DNA of 64,000 bases from Dyella halodurans. GTDB lineage: Bacteria; Pseudomonadota; Gammaproteobacteria; Xanthomonadales; Rhodanobacteraceae. The translations under genes and the position numbers were made by a program. Of the stretch, positions 14,267-21,757 are shown one piece after another; position 1 is the first letter of the stretch, and every line of letters begins with the position of its first letter. The stretch is taken from NCBI RefSeq assembly GCF_026283925.1, contig NZ_JAPDPF010000007.1:1-64000 (forward strand), written 5' to 3'. The notes under the pieces are model-generated. The model was not told the origin of the DNA, did no database searches, and saw nothing but the letters and a program-made list of their open reading frames with translations.

Positions 14267-14565
14267 TCCTCAAACAACTAGACATTCGCGTCATCGAATG
14301 GGGTGACGACAAGGGCAAATACAAGGGAACCGCCAAGTTTGGCGACGACCGCGGCGAAGTTGCCCTCAACCTGTCACCCGATCACATCGATGAGATCTTC
14401 AAGGTGTGCGCTGTCGGCATCATCGAGACGGCAAGGCGCGCCGCCAGCGACATGACGTGCGCGATCATCGAGCAGAAAACGACGATTGATCCCCCGTCTC
14501 CGGTACAGATCGACAAGTCTGTTGGCGGCCGTCTCAAGCGTCTGCTTAGCGGAGACGCCCAATGA
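14263..14565 (+). CDS. Unknown phage protein (100 aa, GTG start)
   Basis: 100 residues from GTG at 14263, overlapping the upstream TGA and preceded by GGAGG. Begins with strands (LDIRVIEWGDDKGKYKGTAKF) and continues as a helix containing two cysteines. No family recognised. The longer open frame (from 13933) belongs to shadows of the two winged-helix genes. Confidence 0.55.
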   Translation: MILKQLDIRVIEWGDDKGKYKGTAKFGDDRGEVALNLSPDHIDEIFKVCAVGIIETARRAASDMTCAIIEQKTTIDPPSPVQIDKSVGGRLKRLLSGDAQ

Positions 14566-14611
14566 CTACCCACATCGCGCGCGCGTCTGAGGGCTGGGTT
14601 GGGGGTGAGTT

Positions 14612-14989
14612 GTGGTGATTGATGACCAGGGTGGAAACGTCACCAAGCTGCCGACAGCAAAGCGGCCCAAGCCTGATGCTGCCTTCGAGATCGTCCACAG
14701 CTACAAGTGCCAGCATGGCAAGTTCCTTGTGGACGAGAAGAAGGCCGAGGTCGAGTGTGGCCTTTGTCACGAGAAGCTGAACCCCATATGGGTTCTCCTC
14801 GCCTTGGCGCGAGAAGACGCGCGGTTGCGTGACCACTGGTCGCAGATGAAGGCAGAGCTTGCCTTGATGGGTGAGCGCGTCCGGACGAAGTGCGACAACT
14901 GCGGAAAGATCACGCGCATCCACAGCAACGTCCGCGCAATGGACCGCGACAGTCTGGCCGCCAAGTTCCGCAACGGTGAAAGCGCATGA
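14612..14989 (+). CDS. Phage protein with two zinc-binding Cys clusters (125 aa)
   Basis: 125 residues from GTG at 14612, with GGGGGTGAG upstream. One cluster is formed by KCQHG and CGLCH (around residues 33-52), a second C-x-x-C is CDNCGK near residue 94. This suggests one or two zinc fingers. It is coupled to NinB by a four-base overlap, so it is part of the nin-like region. Function not assigned. Confidence 0.55.
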   Translation: MVIDDQGGNVTKLPTAKRPKPDAAFEIVHSYKCQHGKFLVDEKKAEVECGLCHEKLNPIWVLLALAREDARLRDHWSQMKAELALMGERVRTKCDNCGKITRIHSNVRAMDRDSLAAKFRNGESA

Positions 14990-15393
14990 CCGCCCAGGTG
15001 ATCAACAGCGCCGACTGGCAGCTGCAGGGTAGGGGGCGCATGACGGATGCGCAGCGGCGGCTGCTCAATGCCGCTTGCGGGGACTTGGCCAAGCACCTGC
15101 GATGGCATGGCCGGCGCTGGACGAAAGATTCCTACCGGCATTTCTTCAGCGGCATCGTTCTCGGCGCTGACATGGTGCCCAGCGTCGACATGGGCCACGG
15201 TCCCGCCGGCTTCGTGATGATGCACCGCTCCAGCCTGGAGATGAGCATGTCGCAAGCAACCGACGCGATACAGATGGCGTTCTACGTGGGCGACTGTCCC
15301 GATCAGCAGGGCCTCAAAAGCGCCCCCGTCCGCTGGTGCGACGTCGTGTGTTTGGCGCGCGGGATCAGTGACAGCGAGAGGTTGGCGGCATGA
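14986..15393 (+). CDS. ninB: NinB-family recombination protein
   Basis: 135 residues. The family pattern is clear: MTDAQRRLLNAACGDLAKHL, a DSYRHFFSGIVLGADMVPSVD core and the SSLEMSMSQATDAIQMAFYVG helix. NinB proteins bind single-stranded DNA and assist phage recombination. The usual C-terminal WNDP-like end is replaced by an extension (PVRWCDVVCLARGI). Located in the nin-like region before Q, as in lambda. Confidence 0.85.
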   Translation: MTAQVINSADWQLQGRGRMTDAQRRLLNAACGDLAKHLRWHGRRWTKDSYRHFFSGIVLGADMVPSVDMGHGPAGFVMMHRSSLEMSMSQATDAIQMAFYVGDCPDQQGLKSAPVRWCDVVCLARGISDSERLAA

Positions 15394-15647
15394 ACCTGGT
15401 ATCGATCAACAATCGGGTGAGGCTTTTCGTGCATGCAGGACTGTTTCGTGTCGAGCGGCCAGATAACGATCTCTTCCGCTGCTGGCGTGTGCGCCCTAAG
15501 GGAAGCCCAACTTCGAAGCGCATGTTTGATCGCTTGCGAGCCGCGCAAGATCCAGACAAGCGGCACCACGCACCGTGCTGCCCAGCCAACCGATGGGCGG
15601 GCGCGGAGCTTGTCTTCCAGCACTGCACCTGCGGAGCCCGCGCATGA
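15390..15647 (+). CDS. Unknown basic phage protein (85 aa)
   Basis: 85 residues, start overlapping the NinB stop and stop overlapping the DUF1364 start, both by four bases. Basic, with C-C pairs near the end (HAPCCPANRW, FQHCTCGARA) that could bind zinc. No family recognised. Confidence 0.5.
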   Translation: MNLVSINNRVRLFVHAGLFRVERPDNDLFRCWRVRPKGSPTSKRMFDRLRAAQDPDKRHHAPCCPANRWAGAELVFQHCTCGARA

Positions 15648-16018
15648 AGCGCAGCACCCCCATCGCCAGGACCGCCATGAAGCGCAGCTCGCGGCCGAAG
15701 ATGACGCCGGCTCGGAAGGCTGCGGCTGGCGAGGACTGCACGCTGAATGTCGCGGGCGTGTGCAACTACAACGCCGAGACGGTGATCCTCGCTCACTTCC
15801 GCTGGCTCGGTGACTGCGGCGGCAGCATGAAGCCGACCGACCTGCAGGCCGCCTATGGCTGCTCGGAATGCAACCGCTGGACCGACAGCCCGACGCCGGC
15901 CGAGCGCAACGCGACATACGAGTCAGACCGGAACTTCTACGCCCTCCGCGCCATGGTTCGCACACAGCTGCGCATGGTGGCCAAGGGAATCATCCAGGTG
16001 AAGGGGGTAGCGGCATGA
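15644..16018 (+). CDS. DUF1364 nuclease-like protein
   Basis: 124 residues from the ATG at 15644. Motifs of DUF1364: C-x6-C (DCTLNVAGVC), ETVILAHFRWLGDCG, AAYGCSECNRW, with H and paired cysteines in an HNH-like arrangement. Such proteins sit in phage nin regions and are regarded as putative Holliday-junction or structure-specific nucleases; activity is inferred from the fold. The longer frame from 15575 is not used because the overlap start at 15644 is coupled. Confidence 0.8.
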   Translation: MKRSTPIARTAMKRSSRPKMTPARKAAAGEDCTLNVAGVCNYNAETVILAHFRWLGDCGGSMKPTDLQAAYGCSECNRWTDSPTPAERNATYESDRNFYALRAMVRTQLRMVAKGIIQVKGVAA

Positions 16019-16200
16019 GCGCACCAGACAAGGTCATGTACTGGGGTGGGACGATGATCACTGAGCTTGATCGTGACGGTCTACTCAAGGTGATCGACCA
16101 CCTCGTTCGAGAGAATGGACAGCTACGTGACGACTGCGCCAGCTACCGGAAGCACGTCGACTGGGAAAGCTTCGTGCGCGATCCGAGGCAGCGCATATGA
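16015..16200 (+). CDS. Unknown small phage protein (61 aa)
   Basis: 61 residues from the ATG at 16015, which overlaps the upstream stop; AGGGGGTAG upstream. Contains a predicted amphipathic helix (DRDGLLKVIDHLVRENGQL). No family recognised; position in the nin-like block is the only context. Confidence 0.5.
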   Translation: MSAPDKVMYWGGTMITELDRDGLLKVIDHLVRENGQLRDDCASYRKHVDWESFVRDPRQRI

Positions 16201-16352
16201 AAACCACCTGCGCCCTCTGCCGCCACTACCAGCCCGACCCCATCAACCCAGTCGCCGGTCTAGGCCGCTGCATGCACCCAGCTCGCCACGGCTACTTCTA
16301 CCCGGATCAGCAGCATGCGTGTCGGGATAGGGAGGAGGTGAAGGGTGAGTGA
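16197..16352 (+). CDS. Cys4 zinc-finger-like small protein (51 aa)
   Basis: 51 residues from the ATG at 16197 (ATGA overlap). Cysteines at 5, 8, 25 and 42 (CALCRHY, GRCMHP, HACRD) are spaced C-x2-C-x16-C-x16-C, consistent with one zinc site. The stop overlaps the next start at 16345. Small Cys4 proteins are frequent in phage nin regions. Confidence 0.6.
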   Translation: MKTTCALCRHYQPDPINPVAGLGRCMHPARHGYFYPDQQHACRDREEVKGE

Positions 16353-16581
16353 CCTCCTGACTGCCCCCGAGCGCGCCACGGAGCGCGACCAGGCTAAGCG
16401 CGTTCGCGCGCAGATCTACCGCCTCGGCGGCTGCGGCGCCTGCAAGCACGCCGTCCACGGCTGGGGCAAGTCGGCCTGCAACACCATCGGCCGCACCTTC
16501 CCGCGCTGCATGAGCACGCCGGGCATTGGCTTCGAACTCGATCCTGACCAACTCAAGGGGAATACCAATGCATGTCGGTAA
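16345..16581 (+). CDS. Second Cys-rich small protein (78 aa, GTG start)
   Basis: 78 residues from GTG at 16345. Cysteines at GCGACKH, KSACN, FPRCM and the C-terminus (NACR) could bind zinc. Same architecture and neighbourhood as the preceding 51-residue protein, but little sequence similarity. The end overlaps the start of the Q-like gene by 14 bases. Function unknown. Confidence 0.55.
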   Translation: MSDLLTAPERATERDQAKRVRAQIYRLGGCGACKHAVHGWGKSACNTIGRTFPRCMSTPGIGFELDPDQLKGNTNACR

Positions 16582-17233
16582 ATTGATGGCGCGACTGAAT
16601 CCGAAGAACGTCCGCTTCGATGTCGGCTCCGGCGGCATCCCTGAGTTGACCAGCACCGACATCGCTGCAGCGCTGGCATTCGTGGATCGGGGACTGGGCC
16701 GGGAGCTGCTGTGCAAGGTCTGGTGGCCGGACGGCGCGGCGCTCACCGAGCGGCAGCTATTCGACTTCCTTGAGACGATCCAGCGGGACGAATGGAGTCG
16801 GCGTGAGTCGGCCATGCTGGACGGTCTGCTGGCTGTGGCGACACGGGGAAGCAGGGGGCAGGGGAGCTACGCCGCGGCACACGAGAACCGCTGGCCGCGC
16901 ATGGTGCTGGTCGAGCATGGCCTTCCCGTTTTGGCGGATGCCTACGGGCGCGTCCGCAAGGCCGTGGTGGCTGAGGTGTGTAGCACTGGGTTGTGCCCCA
17001 AATGCGCAGGCCGCGGCCTCGTCTGCAACAGCATGGGCGTGCACTCGGCCTGCTCGACCTGTGAGGGTAGTGGCCACCACCGCATCAGCGAGCGGGAGCG
17101 CGGGGAGGCGTGCGGTATGGCATGGAAAACCTACCGGGAGACGTGGGTTCGCGTCTATGACTGGACCTTCCAGCAATGCATGGACGCGGTGCACCAGGCG
17201 ACTCGGCAATTCGAGGCAGCAGTGGGTGGGTGA
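16568..17233 (+). CDS. Q-like late antiterminator with DnaJ-type zinc finger
   Basis: 221 residues from the ATG at 16568, preceded by AAGGGG. A central zinc-finger region (LCPKCAGRGLVC ... ACSTCEGSGHH) resembles the CxxCxGxG repeats of DnaJ, followed by a C-terminal helical domain (YRETWVRVYDWTFQQCMDAV). This combination occurs in phage antitermination proteins placed last before the late genes. A terminator follows 50 bases downstream, the expected target. Expected role: let RNA polymerase read through into lysis and structural genes. Confidence 0.7.
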   Translation: MHVGKLMARLNPKNVRFDVGSGGIPELTSTDIAAALAFVDRGLGRELLCKVWWPDGAALTERQLFDFLETIQRDEWSRRESAMLDGLLAVATRGSRGQGSYAAAHENRWPRMVLVEHGLPVLADAYGRVRKAVVAEVCSTGLCPKCAGRGLVCNSMGVHSACSTCEGSGHHRISERERGEACGMAWKTYRETWVRVYDWTFQQCMDAVHQATRQFEAAVGG

Positions 17234-17284
17234 TGCCCACCCACTTTCTGCGTAATCTCGCGCCTAGTCATACACGCGACCAAC

Positions 17285-17318
17285 GAAGCCCTGCCATCTG
17301 GTGGGGCTTCTTCGTTTT
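17285..17318 (+). terminator. Terminator after the Q-like gene (tR'-like)
   Basis: GAAGCCC (17285-17291) pairs with GGGCTTC (17304-17310), the stem extended inward by CC/GG and G-U pairs, and followed by TTCGTTTT. It stands alone in the 259-base gap (17234-17492) before the lysis genes, the place of a Q-sensitive late terminator. A convincing late promoter was not identified; TTGACG at 17354 lacks a -10 at proper spacing. Nothing else is seen in the gap. Confidence 0.65.
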
Positions 17319-17492
17319 GCGGTGCCGCAGTGAGTAGGCCGCCTCGGCGGTTCTTGACGAAAGCTGCGGAAAGCACGGCATAGAGAGCCCGACGTCGGAC
17401 TGGCACCCGACCACCGCAAACCATTGAGCCGGCCGCAGCCTCCGCGCTGACGAAGCCCTCGCAAGAGGCGCCGGACCTATCGGGGTATCACC

Positions 17493-17750
17493 ATGCACGG
17501 ACATTTCCCGCCGTTTACTCGGAAGGATACGGCTGAGCCTGTTGAGCCTGTTGAGCCTGTTGCGGCCGTTTCGAACACCGAGGCACAGCTGCGCACCCTG
17601 AAGCACTACCTGTACCACGCTGGCCTGCTGGTCGACGACCTCCTCGCCGCCGAGTGCCACATCCCGCCGCCGAACTGCGACGGATTCGGCAGTCATCACC
17701 CGATGCAGGCCGAGGCGCTGCGTCAGGCTGACGAGCTGATTCGGAACTGA
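17493..17750 (+). CDS. Unknown first late protein (85 aa)
   Basis: 85 residues. A tandem 9-base repeat gives (EPV)x3 near residue 15-23. The rest is helical (AQLRTLKHYLYHAGLLVDDLLAAE) with a short C-H-rich loop. First gene after the tR'-like terminator. Ribosome-binding sequence is weak. No family recognised. Confidence 0.5.
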   Translation: MHGHFPPFTRKDTAEPVEPVEPVAAVSNTEAQLRTLKHYLYHAGLLVDDLLAAECHIPPPNCDGFGSHHPMQAEALRQADELIRN

Positions 17751-17753
17751 CGC

Positions 17754-18848
17754 GTGATCTGTCCGAAATGCGGTGCCGAGGGCGCGAAACGTAACGGCAA
17801 CGGCCGTGGGTCGTGTATCGCCAATGGCAAGCGGCATACGTTCGAGTGGCCGACCGCATCACTGACCCAGCCTGACAACCTTCCCGAGGGCATCAAGCTG
17901 CGTGGCACGTCCACGCTGACCGATCTGCGCACGGGCGAGACGGTGATGCAGTGGGTCAAGACCACGGCCGACGCTGAGGCGCAGCGCCTGGTATTCGAGG
18001 CCGCAGTCGCTGCCATGAGCGAGAAGCTGCCGCGCGAGAAGCCGCGCAAGGCTACCGCCAACGTACACGACGAGCTTCTGAACCAGTACACGATCACCGA
18101 CTACCACCTCGGCATGCTTGCCTGGGGCGAGGAGACGGGCGCGGACTGGGACATCGGCATCGCCGAGCGCATGCTGGTCGACTGGTTCGCTGCGGCAATT
18201 GCCCAGGCTCCGGCCGCTGCCATAGCCGTGCTCGCACAGCTTGGTGACTTTCTCCATTGGGATGGCATGGACGCGGTAACGCCGGCCCACAAGCACCTTC
18301 TTGACGCTGACACCCGGTTCCAGAAGCTGGTCCGCGTGGCGATCCGAGTGATCCGCCGCGTGATCGGCATGCTGCTGGAAAAGCACGAATCGGTGGTGGT
18401 GATCATCGCCGAGGGCAACCACGACCCGGCCAGCTCGATCTGGCTGCGCGAATGGCTGGCCGCGATCTACGAGACCGAACCGCGCGTAACAGTCGACGTC
18501 TCGCCGGACCCCTATTACTGCGTGGAGCATGGCGATACGGCCTTGTTCTACCACCACGGACACAAGCGGAAGCTCGGCGACATCGACACGGTGTTCGCCG
18601 CCAAGTTCCGCGAGGTGTTCGGTCGTACCAAGCACGCCTACGCCCACATGGGCCACCTGCACCACGTCGACATCAAGGAGACCAACCTGATGATTGTGGA
18701 GCAGCACCGCACCCTGGCCGCGCCGGACGCATACGCGAGCCGCGGCGGCTGGATGTCGGGCCGTGACGCCCAGGTGATTACGTACCACAAGCGCCACGGT
18801 GAAGTCGGTCGCGTGCGCGTGTCGCCGCAGATGTTGGCAGCGGCATGA
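17754..18848 (+). CDS. Calcineurin-like metallophosphoesterase with zinc ribbon
   Basis: 364 residues from GTG at 17754. N-terminal zinc-ribbon-like start (CPKCGAEG, a third Cys at 21). All metallophosphoesterase motifs are present: D116-x-H118 (TDYHLG), G164-D165 (LGDFLH), G221-N-H223-D (EGNHDP), GH270 (YHHGHK) and GHLH (300-303). These residues bind two metal ions for hydrolysis of phosphoesters. Phage homologues are found near terminase genes and are suspected to act on DNA or nucleotides; the substrate is not known. The zinc ribbon suggests DNA contact. Confidence 0.85.
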   Translation: MICPKCGAEGAKRNGNGRGSCIANGKRHTFEWPTASLTQPDNLPEGIKLRGTSTLTDLRTGETVMQWVKTTADAEAQRLVFEAAVAAMSEKLPREKPRKATANVHDELLNQYTITDYHLGMLAWGEETGADWDIGIAERMLVDWFAAAIAQAPAAAIAVLAQLGDFLHWDGMDAVTPAHKHLLDADTRFQKLVRVAIRVIRRVIGMLLEKHESVVVIIAEGNHDPASSIWLREWLAAIYETEPRVTVDVSPDPYYCVEHGDTALFYHHGHKRKLGDIDTVFAAKFREVFGRTKHAYAHMGHLHHVDIKETNLMIVEQHRTLAAPDAYASRGGWMSGRDAQVITYHKRHGEVGRVRVSPQMLAAA

Positions 18849-19084
18849 CGGACGAGACCGAAGACGCACGCGACGCCGAGCCGCTGGTCCTGGGCGACGG
18901 CGACTGCATGCTCGCTGACGGTCCGGAGTTCTACGAGCTGACGAAATCCGTGGCCGCCAAGTTCATCGACGGCTGCCTGTATGTACTCGAACGCGACACC
19001 CTGAAGTGGGTGGACGTCGAAACAATCATCAAACCAGCCGCCAAGGTGCGTGCAATCAGGGGAAGCACCGATGGAGCAAAGTGA
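18845..19084 (+). CDS. Unknown acidic phage protein (79 aa)
   Basis: 79 residues, start overlapping the upstream stop (ATGA). Very acidic N-terminus (TDETEDARDAEPLVLGDGD), then a strand-rich part. Its last codons overlap the start of the holin candidate. No family recognised. Confidence 0.5.
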   Translation: MTDETEDARDAEPLVLGDGDCMLADGPEFYELTKSVAAKFIDGCLYVLERDTLKWVDVETIIKPAAKVRAIRGSTDGAK

Positions 19085-19286
19085 TCTGGTCCGGGAATTG
19101 ACCGTCGCCGGCGCGAAGGCAAGTCCGATCGCCGGTTTCGCGATCGCCCACATTTCCGGATGGGGGCCGCAGGACTGGTCCTACGTGTTCATTGGCATGT
19201 ATGCCGCCGCCCAGACCGCCTACCTGATCTGGAAGTGGCGCCGCGAGGCCAAGGGCAAGTCTATCCCGAGCCTTCCGAGCGCCTGA
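19071..19286 (+). CDS. Probable holin
   Basis: 71 residues from the ATG at 19071 with AGGGGAAG upstream. A moderately hydrophobic segment (SPIAGFAIAHISGWG) and a clear membrane helix (YVFIGMYAAAQTAYLIW) followed by KWRREAKGK. Size, charged C-terminus and position three bases before the endolysin gene fit a holin, which would make lesions in the inner membrane to release the endolysin. The class cannot be decided. Confidence 0.65.
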   Translation: MEQSDLVRELTVAGAKASPIAGFAIAHISGWGPQDWSYVFIGMYAAAQTAYLIWKWRREAKGKSIPSLPSA

Positions 19287-19289
19287 GAT

Positions 19290-19772
19290 ATGGCCGATTT
19301 CGACCACGCCTTCGCTGCCTTGCTGGGCAACGAGGGCGGGTACAGCAATAACCCGGCAGATCCAGGTGGGGAAACGATGTGGGGCGTCACAGCCCGCGTC
19401 GCTCGCGCCCACGGGTATGCCGGGCAGATGAAAGACCTGCCGCTGTCGTTCGGCCGCGCGATCGCCAAGGCCGAATACTGGGACGTCATCCACGGCGATG
19501 ACCTGCCCGAAGAGATCGCGTTCCAAGCCTTTGACGCCGCTTACAACGGCGGCCATCCGGTGCAGTGGCTGCAGCAAGCGGCCAGCGTGACGGTCGATGG
19601 CAACTTCGGCCCTGTCACGCTGGCCGCGGTGCTCGCCGCTGACCCGGACAAGATCGTGATGCGCTTCGACGCGTATCGCCTGAAGTACATGAAGGATCTT
19701 CCGACGTGGCCGAACTTCTCGCGCGGCTGGGCGGATCGCATCGCAAACAACCTTCTGAGGGCAGCATCATGA
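19290..19772 (+). CDS. Endolysin, glycoside hydrolase family 108
   Basis: 160 residues. The GH108 signature is at the N-terminus: LLGNEGGYSNNPADPGGETMWGVT split over residues 12-33, with catalytic E15. A C-terminal peptidoglycan-binding-type helix pair (WLQQAASVTVDGNFGPVTLAAV) follows. No signal peptide, so it should need the holin. It would hydrolyse the glycan strands of peptidoglycan. Confidence 0.93.
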   Translation: MADFDHAFAALLGNEGGYSNNPADPGGETMWGVTARVARAHGYAGQMKDLPLSFGRAIAKAEYWDVIHGDDLPEEIAFQAFDAAYNGGHPVQWLQQAASVTVDGNFGPVTLAAVLAADPDKIVMRFDAYRLKYMKDLPTWPNFSRGWADRIANNLLRAAS

Positions 19773-20035
19773 AGATGAGTCCGCAGACGCTGGCGTTCCT
19801 CCAGCGCGTCCTGACCAAGCTCAACGAGAAGTCCTCGGTCTACGGCTATCTGATGCTGTTCGCCAGCTACCTCGCGGTCCAGCACCGGGGTGATCTGGCG
19901 AACATCGCATCGATCGTCTCGGCGACCTCGGGCATCGGCCTGTTCATCCTCAGCGACGCGCAGGTCAGGGCGTGGCTCACCGGTGAGAAGCCGTCCCTGC
20001 CGCCGCCCACCGTCCCGGAAGACCAGAAGTCCTAA
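19769..20035 (+). CDS. Small membrane protein of lysis cassette (88 aa)
   Basis: 88 residues from the ATG at 19769 (ATGA overlap with the endolysin). Two possible membrane segments (SVYGYLMLFASYLAV and IASIVSATSGIGLFIL) and a proline-rich tail. It could be a second holin/antiholin or a spanin-like component, but lacks the long coiled coil of Rz. Assignment to lysis rests on position. Confidence 0.55.
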   Translation: MKMSPQTLAFLQRVLTKLNEKSSVYGYLMLFASYLAVQHRGDLANIASIVSATSGIGLFILSDAQVRAWLTGEKPSLPPPTVPEDQKS

Positions 20036-20074
20036 GCGCGCATGTCGCGCACAACCTCATTCACGGGTAGCCCC

Positions 20075-20551
20075 ATGAAACTCAAACTCATGATCGTGGC
20101 TCTGATGGTCGCGTGCGTCGCGCTGTTCGCCGGCTGCGCCACCAATGCGGCCCAACCGTTGAGTCCGGCGCAGGTCGCAGCCGTGGCCTGTCCGCAGCTG
20201 AAGCTGGTGGGCACGCAGCTCCAGGCTTTCAACTCAGTACTGATCGGCGACCCCGCCACGCAGGCGCTCGGCACGAAAGCGAATGCAGATCTGGCCGCCA
20301 TTGCCCCGGCTGTGGATGCGGTGTGTGCCGCCGGCGCCACTGTGACCGCGACGAATCTCCAGGCGCTCGCCCAGCAGGCGCTGCCGGCCCTCGGCGCGAT
20401 CGTCGGTTCCTTGCCGCTGCCGCCCGCACAAGAGGCCCAGATCCAGGGCGCACTGGTACTGGCTGAAACGGCTGCCGGCCTGGTCGGCGTGGTGGAGTCA
20501 CAGATCAAGGCCGCGCAGGCAGCCCCGGCGGCGGCTGCCAGTTCTCCGTGA
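20075..20551 (+). CDS. Alanine-rich lipoprotein of lysis region (158 aa)
   Basis: 158 residues from the ATG at 20075, chosen because a signal peptide with lipobox LFAGC (C21) begins directly there; the open frame starts 33 bases upstream. Mature part is alanine-rich and helical. It might be the outer-membrane part of a spanin, but such proteins are usually short and proline-rich, so this is only a possibility. Its stop overlaps the lipase GTG. Confidence 0.6.
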   Translation: MKLKLMIVALMVACVALFAGCATNAAQPLSPAQVAAVACPQLKLVGTQLQAFNSVLIGDPATQALGTKANADLAAIAPAVDAVCAAGATVTATNLQALAQQALPALGAIVGSLPLPPAQEAQIQGALVLAETAAGLVGVVESQIKAAQAAPAAAASSP

Positions 20552-21129
20552 ACCCCGTCGATTACGCACTGCTGGCCAAGCGCGCCTACACGGACGCGCC
20601 TACGGTAGGGAATCCGGGGAGTGCCTCGCGCATGCATGTGTACGGTGACGTGCACTGCTTCCGCGGTACGGACGGGGTGATGTCGGACATGGCGGATGCC
20701 AAGGTGCTGACGACGAACGTGTGGGGTATCGGCTCGGTTCACTCTGGGTTCTACGCTGCACTCGCCGCGATCCTCCCGGCCTGCCTGGCGTTGCCTCGCC
20801 CGAAAGCGATTGCTGGGCACAGTCTCGGCGCCGCCATGGCAATTCTGTACGCCGCGGTCCTAGCGCAGCTGGGGTCGATCGTGCCGGTGTTCGCCTTCGA
20901 ACCGCCGCGGCTTTGCGCCGACGGTGGACTGGAGGCATTACTCCAAGACAAGCAGGTCCCGTTCTTTGCCACGCGCAACGGATGTGACCTAGTGACTCAG
21001 GTGCCTCCCGGCATGACATTGCCCGGCCCGCTGACGCTGATCGGCAAGGCAACGGTGCCGTTCGACAACATCGCCGACCACGGCATTGACCGGGTGATCG
21101 CGGCACTGGCAGGCGGCCGCCATGTATAG
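20548..21129 (+). CDS. Class-3 lipase-like hydrolase encoded by phage
   Basis: 193 residues from GTG at 20548 (GTGA overlap). Alpha/beta-hydrolase features of class-3 lipases: FRGTDG oxyanion region (38-43), the nucleophile elbow GHSLGA with S92, a probable acid D147 (NGCDLVTQVPP, matching the family N..D.V...P) and H178 (DHGIDRV). No signal peptide. It sits within the lysis block, so it may hydrolyse membrane lipids at the end of infection. A lysogenic-conversion role is also possible, but the gene is in the late operon. Confidence 0.8.
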   Translation: MNPVDYALLAKRAYTDAPTVGNPGSASRMHVYGDVHCFRGTDGVMSDMADAKVLTTNVWGIGSVHSGFYAALAAILPACLALPRPKAIAGHSLGAAMAILYAAVLAQLGSIVPVFAFEPPRLCADGGLEALLQDKQVPFFATRNGCDLVTQVPPGMTLPGPLTLIGKATVPFDNIADHGIDRVIAALAGGRHV

Positions 21130-21223
21130 CCTGCTCAGCTGGCTCTATGTGGCGTCCTGGGTCACCGTGGTTGTTTGCGCCTTCGGCCTGATCGGACTTA
21201 TTGAATGGAGTCGATGGAAATGA
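21122..21223 (+). CDS. 33-residue single-span membrane microprotein
   Basis: The ATG at 21122 overlaps the end of the lipase gene, and the stop at 21221-21223 overlaps the next ATG (AAATGA). The peptide is a single membrane helix (WVTVVVCAFGLIGLI) flanked by aromatic residues and ending WSRWK. The coupling on both sides and the membrane-like composition support translation. It could regulate lysis, like small phage membrane peptides. Function is inference. Confidence 0.5.
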   Translation: MYSLLSWLYVASWVTVVVCAFGLIGLIEWSRWK

Positions 21224-21699
21224 CCGCGGAACACGTAGAGAGCCGCACGCTGAAGGACTTCGTGGTTGATCCTGACCATGACCAGCGTACTGAGAGCCCT
21301 GAGTTCCGCCATACCAAGAAGCGCCTGCACGATGATGGTCACATGCAGTGCTGGGTGTGCGGGTCTCTGGATAAGCTCCAGGTGCACCACCTGTTCTGCG
21401 AGTACATGTTTGCCAACGTGGTTGACTACGACAACCTGAAGGCGATGGCAGAAGAGTGGGATGTGTACGGTTACGGTCGCTTGCTCAAGAAGCAGCCCGT
21501 GCTCACCCCGGACGACATCCGCAACATGATGGTCCTCTGTCAGACACACCACACCGGGGTCAGTCGTGGTATCCACGACATCACGTTCCCGACCTGGATA
21601 AGTCAGAAGATGGCTTTGAAGGGCGCCTGCCCGGTGCCGATGCTAGGCGAGACCTTTGACCAGGCGATGGCTCGGATCAAGAAGCACGAACGCACATAA
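21220..21699 (+). CDS. HNH-type endonuclease candidate
   Basis: 159 residues from the ATG at 21220, with GGAG nine bases upstream and ATGA coupling to the microprotein. CWVCG and the LQVHHLFCEYMF stretch give the first Cys pair and the HH of an HNH motif; NLKA and VLCQTHHTGV supply the N and second metal-ligand cluster. Phage HNH proteins next to terminase assist DNA packaging or cutting; a homing role is less likely for a coupled gene. Confidence 0.7.
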   Translation: MTAEHVESRTLKDFVVDPDHDQRTESPEFRHTKKRLHDDGHMQCWVCGSLDKLQVHHLFCEYMFANVVDYDNLKAMAEEWDVYGYGRLLKKQPVLTPDDIRNMMVLCQTHHTGVSRGIHDITFPTWISQKMALKGACPVPMLGETFDQAMARIKKHERT

Positions 21700-21757
21700 G
21701 ACACCCGGCCCCGATGGGTCGATCCAGGAGGGGCGGCCAGGTGCCGACCTGTAACGC

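Noticed and set aside
17354-17384. Late promoter at TTGACG
   Set aside because: No -10 hexamer at 16-18 bases; the nearest CATAGA needs a 19-base spacer.
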